A program made the translations under genes and the position numbers. The notes beneath the pieces are model-generated. The model searched no databases, was not told where the DNA came from, and saw nothing but the letters and a program-made list of their open reading frames with translations. From Caldifarciminota bacterium (GTDB lineage Bacteria; Hydrothermota; UBA3072; WFRC01): DNA of 7,614 nucleotides. This document shows positions 1 through 5,580 of this stretch, piece by piece. Numbering within the stretch: the first letter of the stretch is position 1; each line of letters starts with the position of its first letter. Location: assembly GCA_015486685.1 (NCBI GenBank), contig WFRC01000268.1:1-7614 (forward strand), written 5' to 3'.

Positions 1-180
1 CTCTTTTATCCTAAAGGCATGGTCCTGGGCAATATATTCCTGATTGAGAAGCTCAATAATATTTTTTACATCTTTCCCCTTTATAGACAAAGCATTACTG
101 AACCTTGCTGTTGAAATGGGCTCAGATGTAGAAAAAAGGATGGCTTCAATGCTTTTAATAATTTCTCTTTCGTATTCCAT
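1..180 (-). CDS. scpB: Segregation and condensation protein B, N-terminal part (cut by window edge)
   Basis: The minus strand from an ATG at 178-180 stays open for 60 codons to the window edge. The product begins MEYEREIIKSIEAILFSTSE and continues with a segment containing PIS, LSIKGKDV and IIELLNQEY. This is the usual ScpB start: a helix with a SIEAILF core, an S-EP-S turn, then a winged-helix recognition region. ScpB dimerises and, with ScpA kleisin, binds SMC to form the bacterial condensin that organises and segregates the chromosome; it acts on the nucleoid. An AAGGAT ribosome site at 191-196 lies 10 nt before the ATG, which supports this start. The first 26 nt overlap the end of murJ in another frame, so translation is probably coupled. 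scpA, often directly next to scpB, is not upstream here; murJ is. Only about the first third of the usual protein is visible. Confidence 0.85.
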   Translation of the reverse strand, partial: MEYEREIIKSIEAILFSTSEPISTARFSNALSIKGKDVKNIIELLNQEYIAQDHAFRIKE

Positions 181-1639
181 ATTTTTTAATATCCTTATTT
201 GCAAATATAACAACACAGGTAAAGAAAATCAAGAGAAATATTAGTGATTGTATAACAAAAAAAAGAATGGGCGTAAAATTTCCTTTCAAAAAATATCCGG
301 GTATTATACCTATTACGGAAAATAATACCATCTTAAAAAGAAATTTGCCTGTTGAAAGAAATAAGCGTCGGTAAGGATATGCAAGTATAAACATCTGGAA
401 TATGGCAGAAATTGATGTGGCAAATGCCAATCCCCTGAACGACATAAATCGTGACAATATAACTGCAAATACAATATTTATCCCCATTACTATATAACTG
501 ACAATCATTGGTGTCTTTACATCTTTCTTCGCATAATATATACTCTGGAGTAACTTTGCACCTGAAAGAAAGGGAACTCCAATAATATAATATGAAAATG
601 CACGAGAGGTATTTACGGCATCCATTAAGGAAAAATGGCCATGCTGGAACAACATTTGAACAACGGGAAGATTTACGGAGAATAAAAGGAAGGACGCAGG
701 TATGGTAAGAAACCAAACAGTCTTTAAGGATTCTTTAATTGAGACATCAAGTGAAGTGCCTGTTGCCTGAAGTCGGGAAAGTTCGGGAAGTGCGACAGAT
801 GATATGGCAACACCAAACATTCCCAGAGGAAGTTGCATCAACCGAAAGGCATATCCCAGATATGAAACCGAGCCCGATTTCATAAAGGAGGCAATAAACA
901 TATTCACAGTTACATTAATTCTAACAGCGGCAAATCCCAAAAATACAGGAATCATTAACTTGAATGAATGTAAAACTTCAGGGTGTATTCGAACCTTCCA
1001 GCTAATATGAAACCTCTGTTTTTTCAGATATGGATATTGAAACGCCATCTGCAAAAAACCACCTATTACTACTCCCAATGCCGCTGCTGTGATACCAACT
1101 TTCTTTGCCAGAATAATGGAAATGGCAATTACAGAAAGGTTAAAGAATGCAGGCGCCACTCCTGCTGTAAAAAAATTCCCCGAATAATCAAGGAGGGACA
1201 TAAATAGGGCTGAAAATGAAATAAACAATAGGAACGGGAATATAACCCTTGTCAATTTGACCGTAAGCAAAAATTTTGGAAGATTTTTCACCCAGCCGTG
1301 TGCAACAAGATTTACAATCTGGGGTGAAAATATAATCCCGAGAGAAACAAGCCCAATAAGAATCCAGAATAGATTAAAACTGAATGCGCCGAGATAATTT
1401 AATGCATCTTTTCTCCCATTCCTTTTATCAATATTGGAAAATGCAGGAAGGAAAACAGCGTTTAATCCACCTTCTCCCAGAAAATCCCTCAGTAAATTCG
1501 GTATATTGAATGCAACCCTGAACGCATCCATTGAAGAGGATGCACCAAAGAAAAATGCAAGTGTAATCTCCCTTCCCAATCCAAGAAGACGAGAGATAAG
1601 GGTTCCTAATGAAAACCCACCAACCTTTTTTAATTCCAT
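155..1639 (-). CDS. murJ: Lipid II flippase MurJ (MviN family)
   Basis: This 494-residue, strongly hydrophobic protein is close to the usual MurJ length (about 510) and should span the inner membrane about 14 times. MurJ flips lipid II, the peptidoglycan precursor, to the periplasmic face. The charged residues known to matter in Escherichia coli MurJ are present with an offset of one near the N terminus: R17 (SRLLG), R23 (LGREI), D38 (DAF), R51 (PNLLRD) and E56 (GEGG). The match to E. coli R270 is R266 in AFRLMQLPLG. The YYAKKDVKTP motif at 368-377 is also typical of the family. The ATG at 1637-1639 overlaps the end of hisC by 10 nt and has only an AGG directly against it, so initiation probably depends on ribosomes finishing hisC. 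The start fits the family, because SRLLG falls at the expected position. The last 26 nt overlap scpB. Confidence 0.95.
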   Translation of the reverse strand: MELKKVGGFSLGTLISRLLGLGREITLAFFFGASSSMDAFRVAFNIPNLLRDFLGEGGLNAVFLPAFSNIDKRNGRKDALNYLGAFSFNLFWILIGLVSLGIIFSPQIVNLVAHGWVKNLPKFLLTVKLTRVIFPFLLFISFSALFMSLLDYSGNFFTAGVAPAFFNLSVIAISIILAKKVGITAAALGVVIGGFLQMAFQYPYLKKQRFHISWKVRIHPEVLHSFKLMIPVFLGFAAVRINVTVNMFIASFMKSGSVSYLGYAFRLMQLPLGMFGVAISSVALPELSRLQATGTSLDVSIKESLKTVWFLTIPASFLLFSVNLPVVQMLFQHGHFSLMDAVNTSRAFSYYIIGVPFLSGAKLLQSIYYAKKDVKTPMIVSYIVMGINIVFAVILSRFMSFRGLAFATSISAIFQMFILAYPYRRLFLSTGKFLFKMVLFSVIGIIPGYFLKGNFTPILFFVIQSLIFLLIFFTCVVIFANKDIKKYGIRKRNY

Positions 1640-2724
1640 CCTAAATCTTTAAGCGCATCAATAAATCTTTTATTTTGCTCGGAAAGCCCCACTGTAACAC
1701 GTAAAAATGTAGGAAGACCATAGGGCTTTAAGGGTCTGACAATAATACCTTTCTTTTGCAAATTCGTAAATACTTTATCCGTATCCCGCTTTATATCTAT
1801 TGCAATAAAATTTGTTTCAGATTTAATATATGGTATGTGCATATTCTCAAATTTTTCATATAAATATCTTTTACCCTCTGCCACCATCTTTTTTGATCGT
1901 TCTCTATGTTTATCATCATCAAGTGCGGCAAGAGCAGCAACCTGTGAGAGTCTTCCTATATTAAAAGGCAACCTTACCCTGTTTAATGCGTTTATAATCT
2001 CCTTTTTTGCAATCCCGTATCCTACCCTCATCCCTGCAAGCCCATAAATCTTGGAAAATGTCCTCAATACAAGCACATTTCTATTATCCTTTATATACTT
2101 TATAGATTCAGGGAAGTCTTCTCTGTCAATATATTCGTAATACGCCTCATCAAGGATTACAAGTATATCTTCATTTGCATTCTCCATTATTTTCTCAACA
2201 TCTTCGGCAGTAAGCATTGACCCCAGAGGATTATTCGGATTGTCAATATAGATAATCTTGGTCTTGCTATTGATTTTGGAAATTATGCCTTCAACATCTG
2301 TCTTGTAATTTTTAACGGGCACCTCAACAATTTCTCCATCCATTATCTGGGATTCAATCTTACCCATAATAAACGAAGGTTTTGCCATAATAACCCTTTC
2401 CGAAGAATTCAAGAAGGCAAGAGTTGCATAGTGGATAATCTCAACAGAACCATTACCTATAAACAATTCGTCGGTTGAAACATTTAAATACTCGGCAAGT
2501 TTATTTTTCAAATAGAAATTTGCATCATCTGGATATAGATTCATCTCCTGTATACTATCCTTTACTGCTTTCATAGCAAGAGGCGAAGGGCCCAAGGGAT
2601 TTTCATTTGATGCAAGTTTATCCACTTCACCTGTAATACCCAATTCCCTTTTTACCTCTTCAATAGGTTTCCCAGGGATATAGGGTTTTATATTTTTAAC
2701 ACTTTCTCTGATAAGATTTACCAT
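1630..2724 (-). CDS. hisC: Histidinol-phosphate aminotransferase (PLP fold type I)
   Basis: This 364-residue protein has the normal HisC length and all landmarks of the fold-type-I aminotransferase. They are KLASNENPLGPSP (36-48) for substrate binding, YPDD (64-67), GNGSVEII (90-97), IDNPNNPLG (160-168), LDEAYYEY (191-198, with D192 contacting the pyridine nitrogen), RTFSKIYGLAGMRVGYG (221-237, with K225 as the Schiff-base lysine and R233 near the phosphate) and LRVTVG (341-346, R342 for the substrate carboxylate). It converts histidinol phosphate and 2-oxoglutarate to imidazole acetol phosphate and glutamate in the cytoplasm. No other his gene is nearby, so a broader role in aromatic amino acid transamination is possible, as seen in some HisC enzymes. 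The ribosome site AAGGAGG at 2729-2735 lies 4 nt from the ATG at 2722-2724. A second ATG at 2726-2728 is out of frame. It is the first gene of the hisC-murJ-scpB run. Confidence 0.95.
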   Translation of the reverse strand: MVNLIRESVKNIKPYIPGKPIEEVKRELGITGEVDKLASNENPLGPSPLAMKAVKDSIQEMNLYPDDANFYLKNKLAEYLNVSTDELFIGNGSVEIIHYATLAFLNSSERVIMAKPSFIMGKIESQIMDGEIVEVPVKNYKTDVEGIISKINSKTKIIYIDNPNNPLGSMLTAEDVEKIMENANEDILVILDEAYYEYIDREDFPESIKYIKDNRNVLVLRTFSKIYGLAGMRVGYGIAKKEIINALNRVRLPFNIGRLSQVAALAALDDDKHRERSKKMVAEGKRYLYEKFENMHIPYIKSETNFIAIDIKRDTDKVFTNLQKKGIIVRPLKPYGLPTFLRVTVGLSEQNKRFIDALKDLGWN

Positions 2725-2810
2725 CCATCCTCCTTTTTTATTTCCGATAATTCGTGTTTATTTTTTTCGTTTATCCAGTTGGTTTCGTTTTTTACACTCT
2801 CAACTTTTAA

Positions 2811-2847
2811 CCCCGTAATTATCGGGGCTGGGAAGCCCCTCCTACAA
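2811..2847 (-). repeat. REP-like palindromic element with GTAG end
   Basis: On the minus strand the element begins TTGTAGGAGGGGCTTCCC and ends in the ACGGGG complement of 2811-2816. GGGGCT (2824-2829) pairs with AGCCCC (2834-2839) around a 4-nt loop. CCCCG (2811-2815) can pair instead with CGGGG (2823-2827) around a 7-nt loop. The two stems share GGGG at 2824-2827, so they exclude each other. A GTAG tetranucleotide beside a GC-rich stem is the layout of known REP sequences mobilised by Y1-type (TnpA-REP/RAYT) transposases. The resemblance is by form only, and no such transposase is in the window. Confidence 0.55.
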
Positions 2848-2850
2848 CTT

Positions 2851-2885
2851 CGTTATTCGTAATTTGTGTTTAGTCATTCGTCCCC
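2851..2885. repeat. 7-nt-phased degenerate tandem tract (CGTTATT/CGTAATT words)
   Basis: Words at 2851-2857 (CGTTATT), 2858-2864 (CGTAATT), 2865-2871 (TGTGTTT), 2872-2878 (AGTCATT) and 2879-2885 keep an exact 7-nt step and mostly share a GT at the same place. AATTTGTGTTTA at 2861-2872 also resembles AATTCGTGTTTA at 2749-2760 (11 of 12). The period is seen directly; the function is unknown. Confidence 0.5.
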
Positions 2886-2903
2886 ATACCTTATACCTTC
2901 GCT

Positions 2904-2918
2904 GGCGGTTAGCGGTAA
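2904..2918 (+). repeat. GCGGTTA/GCGGTAA tandem pair, inverted copy at 7519-7532
   Basis: GCGGTTA (2905-2911) and GCGGTAA (2912-2918) form a 7-nt step. The 14-mer GGCGGTTAGCGGTA at 2904-2917 recurs exactly on the other strand at 7519-7532, beyond the four-gene operon. An exact 14-nt match in low-GC DNA is unlikely by chance and points to a dispersed repeat family. Confidence 0.55.
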
Positions 2919-3130
2919 GCATATTTCTGCCAATGGTTCCCGACTGTTCATTTTGCAACTACTTTCTTTTATATAATCCTTTTTTTGCCATTCGTCAAGG
3001 TTTTTTTTAAGGACAGGTAGGAAAATCCAGATACAGGGTAGGACAAAATTCGTTTTTTCCTTTGTCATTACAAGCAAGTTGAGGTTGAGCTCCTTTGGAG
3101 TATATCGACGTGTATTTGAATATTTTTCTC

Positions 3131-3193
3131 ACCCCGGTCTTCGGGGTCAGTCTTGTGAATTGTGAATCAGAAAAGTATAAATTGGGGTCAGTC
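3131..3193 (+). repeat. ACCCCG hairpin followed by a GGGGTCAGTC direct repeat
   Basis: ACCCCG (3131-3136) pairs with CGGGGT (3142-3147) around a 5-nt loop. GGGGTCAGTC at 3143-3152 recurs exactly at 3184-3193, so the second copy carries the right arm of the hairpin without the left one. TTGTGAA is doubled at 3153-3166 between them. This looks like repeat debris; no function is suggested. Confidence 0.4.
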
Positions 3194-3201
3194 AAAAAGA
3201 C

Positions 3202-3236
3202 AGCCGATGGCAGGTAGCCAAGAGCCGATGACAGAA
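3202..3236. repeat. 7-nt-phased AGCCGAT tract
   Basis: AGCCGAT occurs at 3202-3208 and 3223-3229, exactly three 7-nt steps apart, with AGCCAAG at 3216-3222 in the same register. The larger words AGCCGATGGCAG (3202-3213) and AGCCGATGACAG (3223-3234) match in 11 of 12 positions. Confidence 0.5.
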
Positions 3237-3260
3237 AACACCCTCCCATAAAATAATAAA

Positions 3261-3287
3261 GACCGTGATGCGTGACCGTGTCTCGTG
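3261..3287. repeat. CGTG-rich near-tandem repeat
   Basis: GACCGTG occurs at 3261-3267 and 3274-3280. CGTG recurs four times with steps of 7, 6 and 7 nt. It is similar in style to the 7-nt tracts nearby but less regular. Confidence 0.35.
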
Positions 3288-3314
3288 TTGAAAATAATGC
3301 GGGAGTAACAGATT

Positions 3315-3376
3315 AACTACGCAGAGGCAAGCCTCTGCACTCCAAAACTACGCATTGACACGGTCAATGCACTCCA
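3315..3376 (+). repeat. Twin hairpin repeats with constant flanks and different, self-complementary stems
   Basis: Two copies sit one base apart: 3315-3344 and 3346-3376. Both begin AACTACGCA and end TGCACTCCA. In copy 1 the stem is GCAGAGGC (3321-3328) with GCCTCTGC (3331-3338) and a 2-nt loop. In copy 2 it is GCATTGAC (3352-3359) with GTCAATGC (3363-3370) and a 3-nt loop. The outer three pairs and the flanks are identical. The inner five pairs differ almost completely, yet both copies keep perfect 8-bp complementarity. The element is therefore maintained as a structure, not as a sequence. Confidence 0.75.
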
Positions 3377-3379
3377 GAC

Positions 3380-3396
3380 TCCCAGATGAACTGGGA
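3380..3396 (+). repeat. Short hairpin TCCCAG/CTGGGA
   Basis: TCCCAG (3380-3385) pairs with CTGGGA (3391-3396) around a 5-nt loop, directly after the twin hairpins. It lacks their flanks, so it is a separate or worn element. There is no U-rich tail on either strand that would make it a convincing terminator. Confidence 0.4.
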
Positions 3397-3453
3397 AGTA
3401 AGAAGTAAAAAATCGTTAATCGTAAATCGTTATTCGTTAAGCGTAAAAACAAC
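3394..3453 (+). repeat. 7-nt-phased array ending in GTAAAAACAAC (left copy)
   Basis: Eight consecutive 7-nt registers run from 3394 to 3449. The clearest words are GTTAATC (3415-3421), GTAAATC (3422-3428), GTTATTC (3429-3435) and GTTAAGC (3436-3442). The tract ends in GTAAAAACAAC at 3443-3453. Positions 3413-3453 match 7574-7614 in the same orientation at 36 of 41 bases, with all five differences inside the word region and none in the tail. A defined tail suggests a repeat unit with a boundary and not random drift. Confidence 0.65.
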
Positions 3454-3458
3454 AGATT

Positions 3459-3493
3459 CACCCTCCCTTAATCCCTCCCGTCAAGGGAGGGAA
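3459..3493 (+). repeat. CCCTCCC palindromic element with two competing stems
   Basis: TCCCTCCC (3472-3479) pairs with GGGAGGGA (3485-3492) around a 5-nt loop. CCCTCCCTT (3461-3469) can pair instead with AAGGGAGGG (3483-3491) around a 13-nt loop. Both stems use the same right arm. I recall similar CCCTCCCTTGACGGGAGGG-type elements in environmental bacterial genomes, but cannot check that here. It follows the 3394-3453 array by only a few bases. Confidence 0.55.
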
Positions 3494-3521
3494 ATAAAGA
3501 GGAAACTTTTCCACCCTACCT

Positions 3522-3592
3522 GTGAGATTGTTCACTCATTACATTCGTTCACGCCTTCGGCTTCTTCGTCGCTTCGCTCCTCGCAATGACAA
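3522..3592 (-). repeat. GTCATTGCGAGGAGCGAAGCGACG-type dispersed repeat with extended middle
   Basis: On the minus strand this reads GTCATTGCGAGGAGCGAAGC (3590 downward) followed by GACGAAG and ends with CAATCTCACA (3530 to 3521). The two ends match a palindromic repeat I know from many unrelated bacterial genomes, usually ending CGACGAAGCAATCTC. Here about 30 nt (roughly 3531-3561) separate the body from the CAATCTC end, including a GCC-TTC-GGC mini-hairpin at 3553-3561 and two TTCAC words. The match is from memory of the family; boundaries are approximate. Confidence 0.5.
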
Positions 3593-3630
3593 AATAGGGG
3601 TTTTGAGTCACCCTCAGTTACCCGCTGATT

Positions 3631-3679
3631 TCCTCATCCTTCATTCTCCATCCTTTAGCTGGCAGCTATTTTGTCTCAT
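3631..3679. repeat. 7-nt-phased tract with CAT-ended and AGCT words
   Basis: TCCTCAT (3631-3637), CCTTCAT (3638-3644), TCTCCAT (3645-3651) and, four registers later, GTCTCAT (3673-3679) share one 7-nt frame. Within it AGCTGGC (3657-3663) and AGCTATT (3664-3670) make a second 7-nt pair. It lies about 55 nt past the stop codon of the DUF72 gene on the minus strand. Confidence 0.45.
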
Positions 3680-3734
3680 TCACTAATTTTTCCTTAACCT
3701 TAACCTATCTTTTCCCGTATCACCGTTCTGCAAA

Positions 3735-4454
3735 TTATGACTGACTTTCCCGTTTATTTTTCATAATACTCAACATTGTCTGGGCATTTTTTAACATATT
3801 GTGGTTATTATTAAAAAATATAAACGCAGAATGAGGATTTATTTTTTTTATCTCACCTTTTATACTTAAAAGCTCATCCTTCAAATAATTATAATTATAC
3901 CATTGTCCCCTTCCATGCATCCTTAAATATATATATTTACCTGTAATAAATAAATTTTCAGGAAATTTAGGGGCATTTATAGAAACAAATGTAACACCTA
4001 ATGAATTTAACCATTCTAAAATATCTTTTGAAAACCATTCAATATTTCTTGGTTCAAGTGCAAATTTATATCCAAGATTAAACTCTTTATGAAATTTCTC
4101 TATGTTTTTTCGATTCTTAATGCCAAATTTCGGAGGCATCTGGAATAGATAAAATTTAATATATTTCTCAAGCGGTTCAAATAAGGAAATAAATTTTTCA
4201 AAAATTGGATAGGATTTTTCGTTAAATTTATAGATATGGGTAATGCGCCTATTTACCTTTATAGACCATTTTAATGTTTTCCCCTTACTTGCCCATCCTT
4301 TTATATAAGATGGGAATGGAAATCTATAAAAAGACGCATTAAGTTCAATGGCATTAAGCCCTGTTTTATTTACATACCAATCAAGAGACTTACCTTCATT
4401 CCAGGGATAATACCATCCCGATGTTCCGACAAATATATTTTCTTTTTTACCCAC
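3735..4454 (-). CDS. DUF72 (YecE-like) family protein
   Basis: This 239-residue protein is complete for the DUF72 family, a TIM-barrel-like fold whose biochemical role is not settled. Visible family motifs are VGTSGWYYPW (9-18), a LNAIELNASFYRFP stretch (33-46; the family usually has E-N-S/T-FY), LFQMPPKF (103-110), ALEPRNIEW (132-140), YLRMHGR (175-181) and FFNNNHN (213-219). It has no signal peptide, so it should be cytoplasmic, unlike the three products upstream. The GTG start shares one base with the TAG stop of the gene before it (TAGTG at 4452-4456). No good ribosome site precedes it, so reinitiation is likely. By hand count 3781-4440 is about 28 percent GC, against about 36 percent in hisC (1681-2160), which suggests a different origin or a late join to the operon. 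No clear terminator follows. Confidence 0.85.
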   Translation of the reverse strand: MGKKENIFVGTSGWYYPWNEGKSLDWYVNKTGLNAIELNASFYRFPFPSYIKGWASKGKTLKWSIKVNRRITHIYKFNEKSYPIFEKFISLFEPLEKYIKFYLFQMPPKFGIKNRKNIEKFHKEFNLGYKFALEPRNIEWFSKDILEWLNSLGVTFVSINAPKFPENLFITGKYIYLRMHGRGQWYNYNYLKDELLSIKGEIKKINPHSAFIFFNNNHNMLKNAQTMLSIMKNKRESQS

Positions 4455-5575
4455 TATTTCGTAATGACTTTATCCCCGGATTTTGGACTTTTCTCTCCCC
4501 CTTTGACAATTACACAAATAGACATTTTAGGCTGAACCTCCTTCACAATGATTGTGCAAATCATATCTATTTTTGTTCCTAATACCTCACCTGTAACAGG
4601 ATTTTTTATTTCTCCTCCTTCCCTGTAAACATCACATTTCATACCCTTTTTTATACCTTTATTTGTACCTATATCAATATAAACCAGAGAATCCTCTACT
4701 TGGACAACAAATCCTTTTAACAAAGGAATATCCGCAGAAATTTGTTTTGCTATATTTTCTGCCAATGTTTTTACGCTCTGAGCATCTGTTTTATATGTAT
4801 ATGCATCCTTTGAAGTGATGATATTTGCCGTTTCTGTATCAATCAACCTTGCATCAACACTTACATTGCCTCCTGAATTAATAACGCTTCCTATTAATAT
4901 TGCATCCAGTCCAGCACCTTTACCAACTCTTGCAGCAGTAGAAGCATCTACAACGCCTGACATTTCCAGTTGCTGTTCCTTCAATATCTTCTTCATCTCC
5001 GCCCTTTCCATTACATTAAATCTCCCCTGATTGACAAAAGAGGTAATCATTTTATCAAGTATAACATTACCAATATCAAGATTCTGAAAATTGCCTTTTG
5101 TTTGAAAAGGCAATACAGCTATCTTCATCCTCTCCCCTACTTCCTGTGTTGCCTCACTTTGTTTCGCAGTTTGAGGTTTATTATATTGGTATTCAGGAGT
5201 TTTGTAAGAATAATGTTTAGGTGGTAAATATGTTCCTCCCTTTTCAAGAAATTGCAGATATTTTTTGGCTTTATCAGTGGGATTCTGGCTTATGGAGATT
5301 TTTAACTCCTTCAAAGATTGTTTGTTTCTCTTCAAGTAATAGTAAACAATTCCAAGTTCTCTATGTGGATAATAATCCAGAATATGACGGTCTGCGATTT
5401 TAATCCTTCCTGCTTCCTGTGGATTCAGTTTAATTGCCTGTTCAAAAAGATATTTCGCCTTGAACCATTCTCGCCTATTTCTTGCCATTATTCCATTTTC
5501 ATACAACTGCCACCAGGTAAGATGTTGGGCGACAAGTATTAAGGGAAATACAATAAAAATTAAATATTTCTTCAC
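4454..5575 (-). CDS. Exported TPR / CsgG-like / FlgT_C-like protein
   Basis: This 373-residue product starts with a signal peptide (MKKYLIFIVFPLILVAQ). Residues about 20-110 are TPR-like helices (WFKAKYLFEQAIKLNP, LGIVYYYLKRNKQSLKELK). A polar linker follows (112-148). A CsgG/TolB-N-like domain covers 150-285, with MKIAVLPF (150-157), FNVMERAEMKKILKEQQ (186-202), ASTAARVGKGAGLDAILIGSV (211-231) and DARLIDTETANII (241-253). Residues 288-373 resemble the FlgT C-terminal domain (VVQVEDSLVYIDIGTNKGIKKGM, then a GDKVI end). CsgG itself is an acylated outer-membrane pore. No cysteine follows this signal sequence, so a soluble periplasmic or peripheral outer-membrane role is more likely. The GTG start at 5573-5575 is chosen because AAGAGG (5584-5589) lies 8 nt away and the nearby ATG at 5575-5577 is followed at once by TGA. 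The gap to the fecR-like gene is 5 nt. Confidence 0.85.
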   Translation of the reverse strand: MKKYLIFIVFPLILVAQHLTWWQLYENGIMARNRREWFKAKYLFEQAIKLNPQEAGRIKIADRHILDYYPHRELGIVYYYLKRNKQSLKELKISISQNPTDKAKKYLQFLEKGGTYLPPKHYSYKTPEYQYNKPQTAKQSEATQEVGERMKIAVLPFQTKGNFQNLDIGNVILDKMITSFVNQGRFNVMERAEMKKILKEQQLEMSGVVDASTAARVGKGAGLDAILIGSVINSGGNVSVDARLIDTETANIITSKDAYTYKTDAQSVKTLAENIAKQISADIPLLKGFVVQVEDSLVYIDIGTNKGIKKGMKCDVYREGGEIKNPVTGEVLGTKIDMICTIIVKEVQPKMSICVIVKGGEKSPKSGDKVITK

Positions 5576-5580
5576 ATTAT

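Larger units (their letters stand above)
2725..3734. other. Gene-free intergenic region of about 1 kb made of hairpins and 7-nt-phased repeats
   Basis: This stretch lies between the end of the DUF72 gene and the start of hisC. The open frames here (for example 2874-3077, 3007-3249 and 3386-3589) are short, have no recognisable motif, lack good ribosome sites, and run straight through palindromes and tandem words, so I do not call them genes. In order it holds the hisC ribosome site, a REP-like hairpin, 7-nt-phased tracts, a pair of GGGGTCAGTC direct repeats, twin hairpins with different stems, another phased tract, a CCCTCCC hairpin, a GAGATTG...CAATGAC element and a final phased tract. I see no tRNA, no transposase remnant and no convincing sigma-70 promoter or classical stem plus U-tract terminator for either flanking operon. 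Confidence 0.75.

Noticed and set aside
44..244. Plus-strand frame over the murJ-scpB junction
   Set aside because: It is antisense to scpB, whose N terminus is clearly recognisable, and there is no sign of coding selection on the plus strand.
333..716. 127-codon minus-strand frame inside murJ
   Set aside because: It is a shadow frame of a complete and well-supported murJ, with no motif of its own.
2736..2810. Possible promoter upstream of hisC (TTGAGA near 2796-2801 on the minus strand)
   Set aside because: No matching -10 box lies at a 16-18 nt spacing; the A-rich stretch gives only weak candidates.
2874..3249. Two overlapping minus-strand open frames (67 and 80 codons) between the operons
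   Set aside because: They run through repeat words and hairpins, have no domain-like pattern and no good ribosome site. The translation is what palindromic spacer DNA gives by chance.
3315..3396. CRISPR array
   Set aside because: There are only two units, each carrying its own palindrome, with one base between them. There is no constant repeat with spacers of 25-40 nt and no cas gene.
3380..3492. Rho-independent terminator for either operon
   Set aside because: The hairpins at 3380-3396 and 3472-3492 are not followed by a U-run on the relevant strand, and they lie over 240 nt from the DUF72 stop.
3386..3589. Plus-strand open frame of 67 codons
   Set aside because: It spans the 7-nt array, the CCCTCCC hairpin and the GTCATTGCGAGG-type repeat; its serine-rich product simply translates those repeats.
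3692..3706. Telomere-like CCTTAA tandem
   Set aside because: Only two hexamers and a partial third are present, which is too short to separate from chance in this repeat-rich spacer.
4454..5575. CsgG-type outer-membrane secretion pore
   Set aside because: True CsgG is a lipoprotein. This protein lacks a lipobox cysteine and has added TPR and FlgT_C-like parts, so only the domain resemblance is kept.
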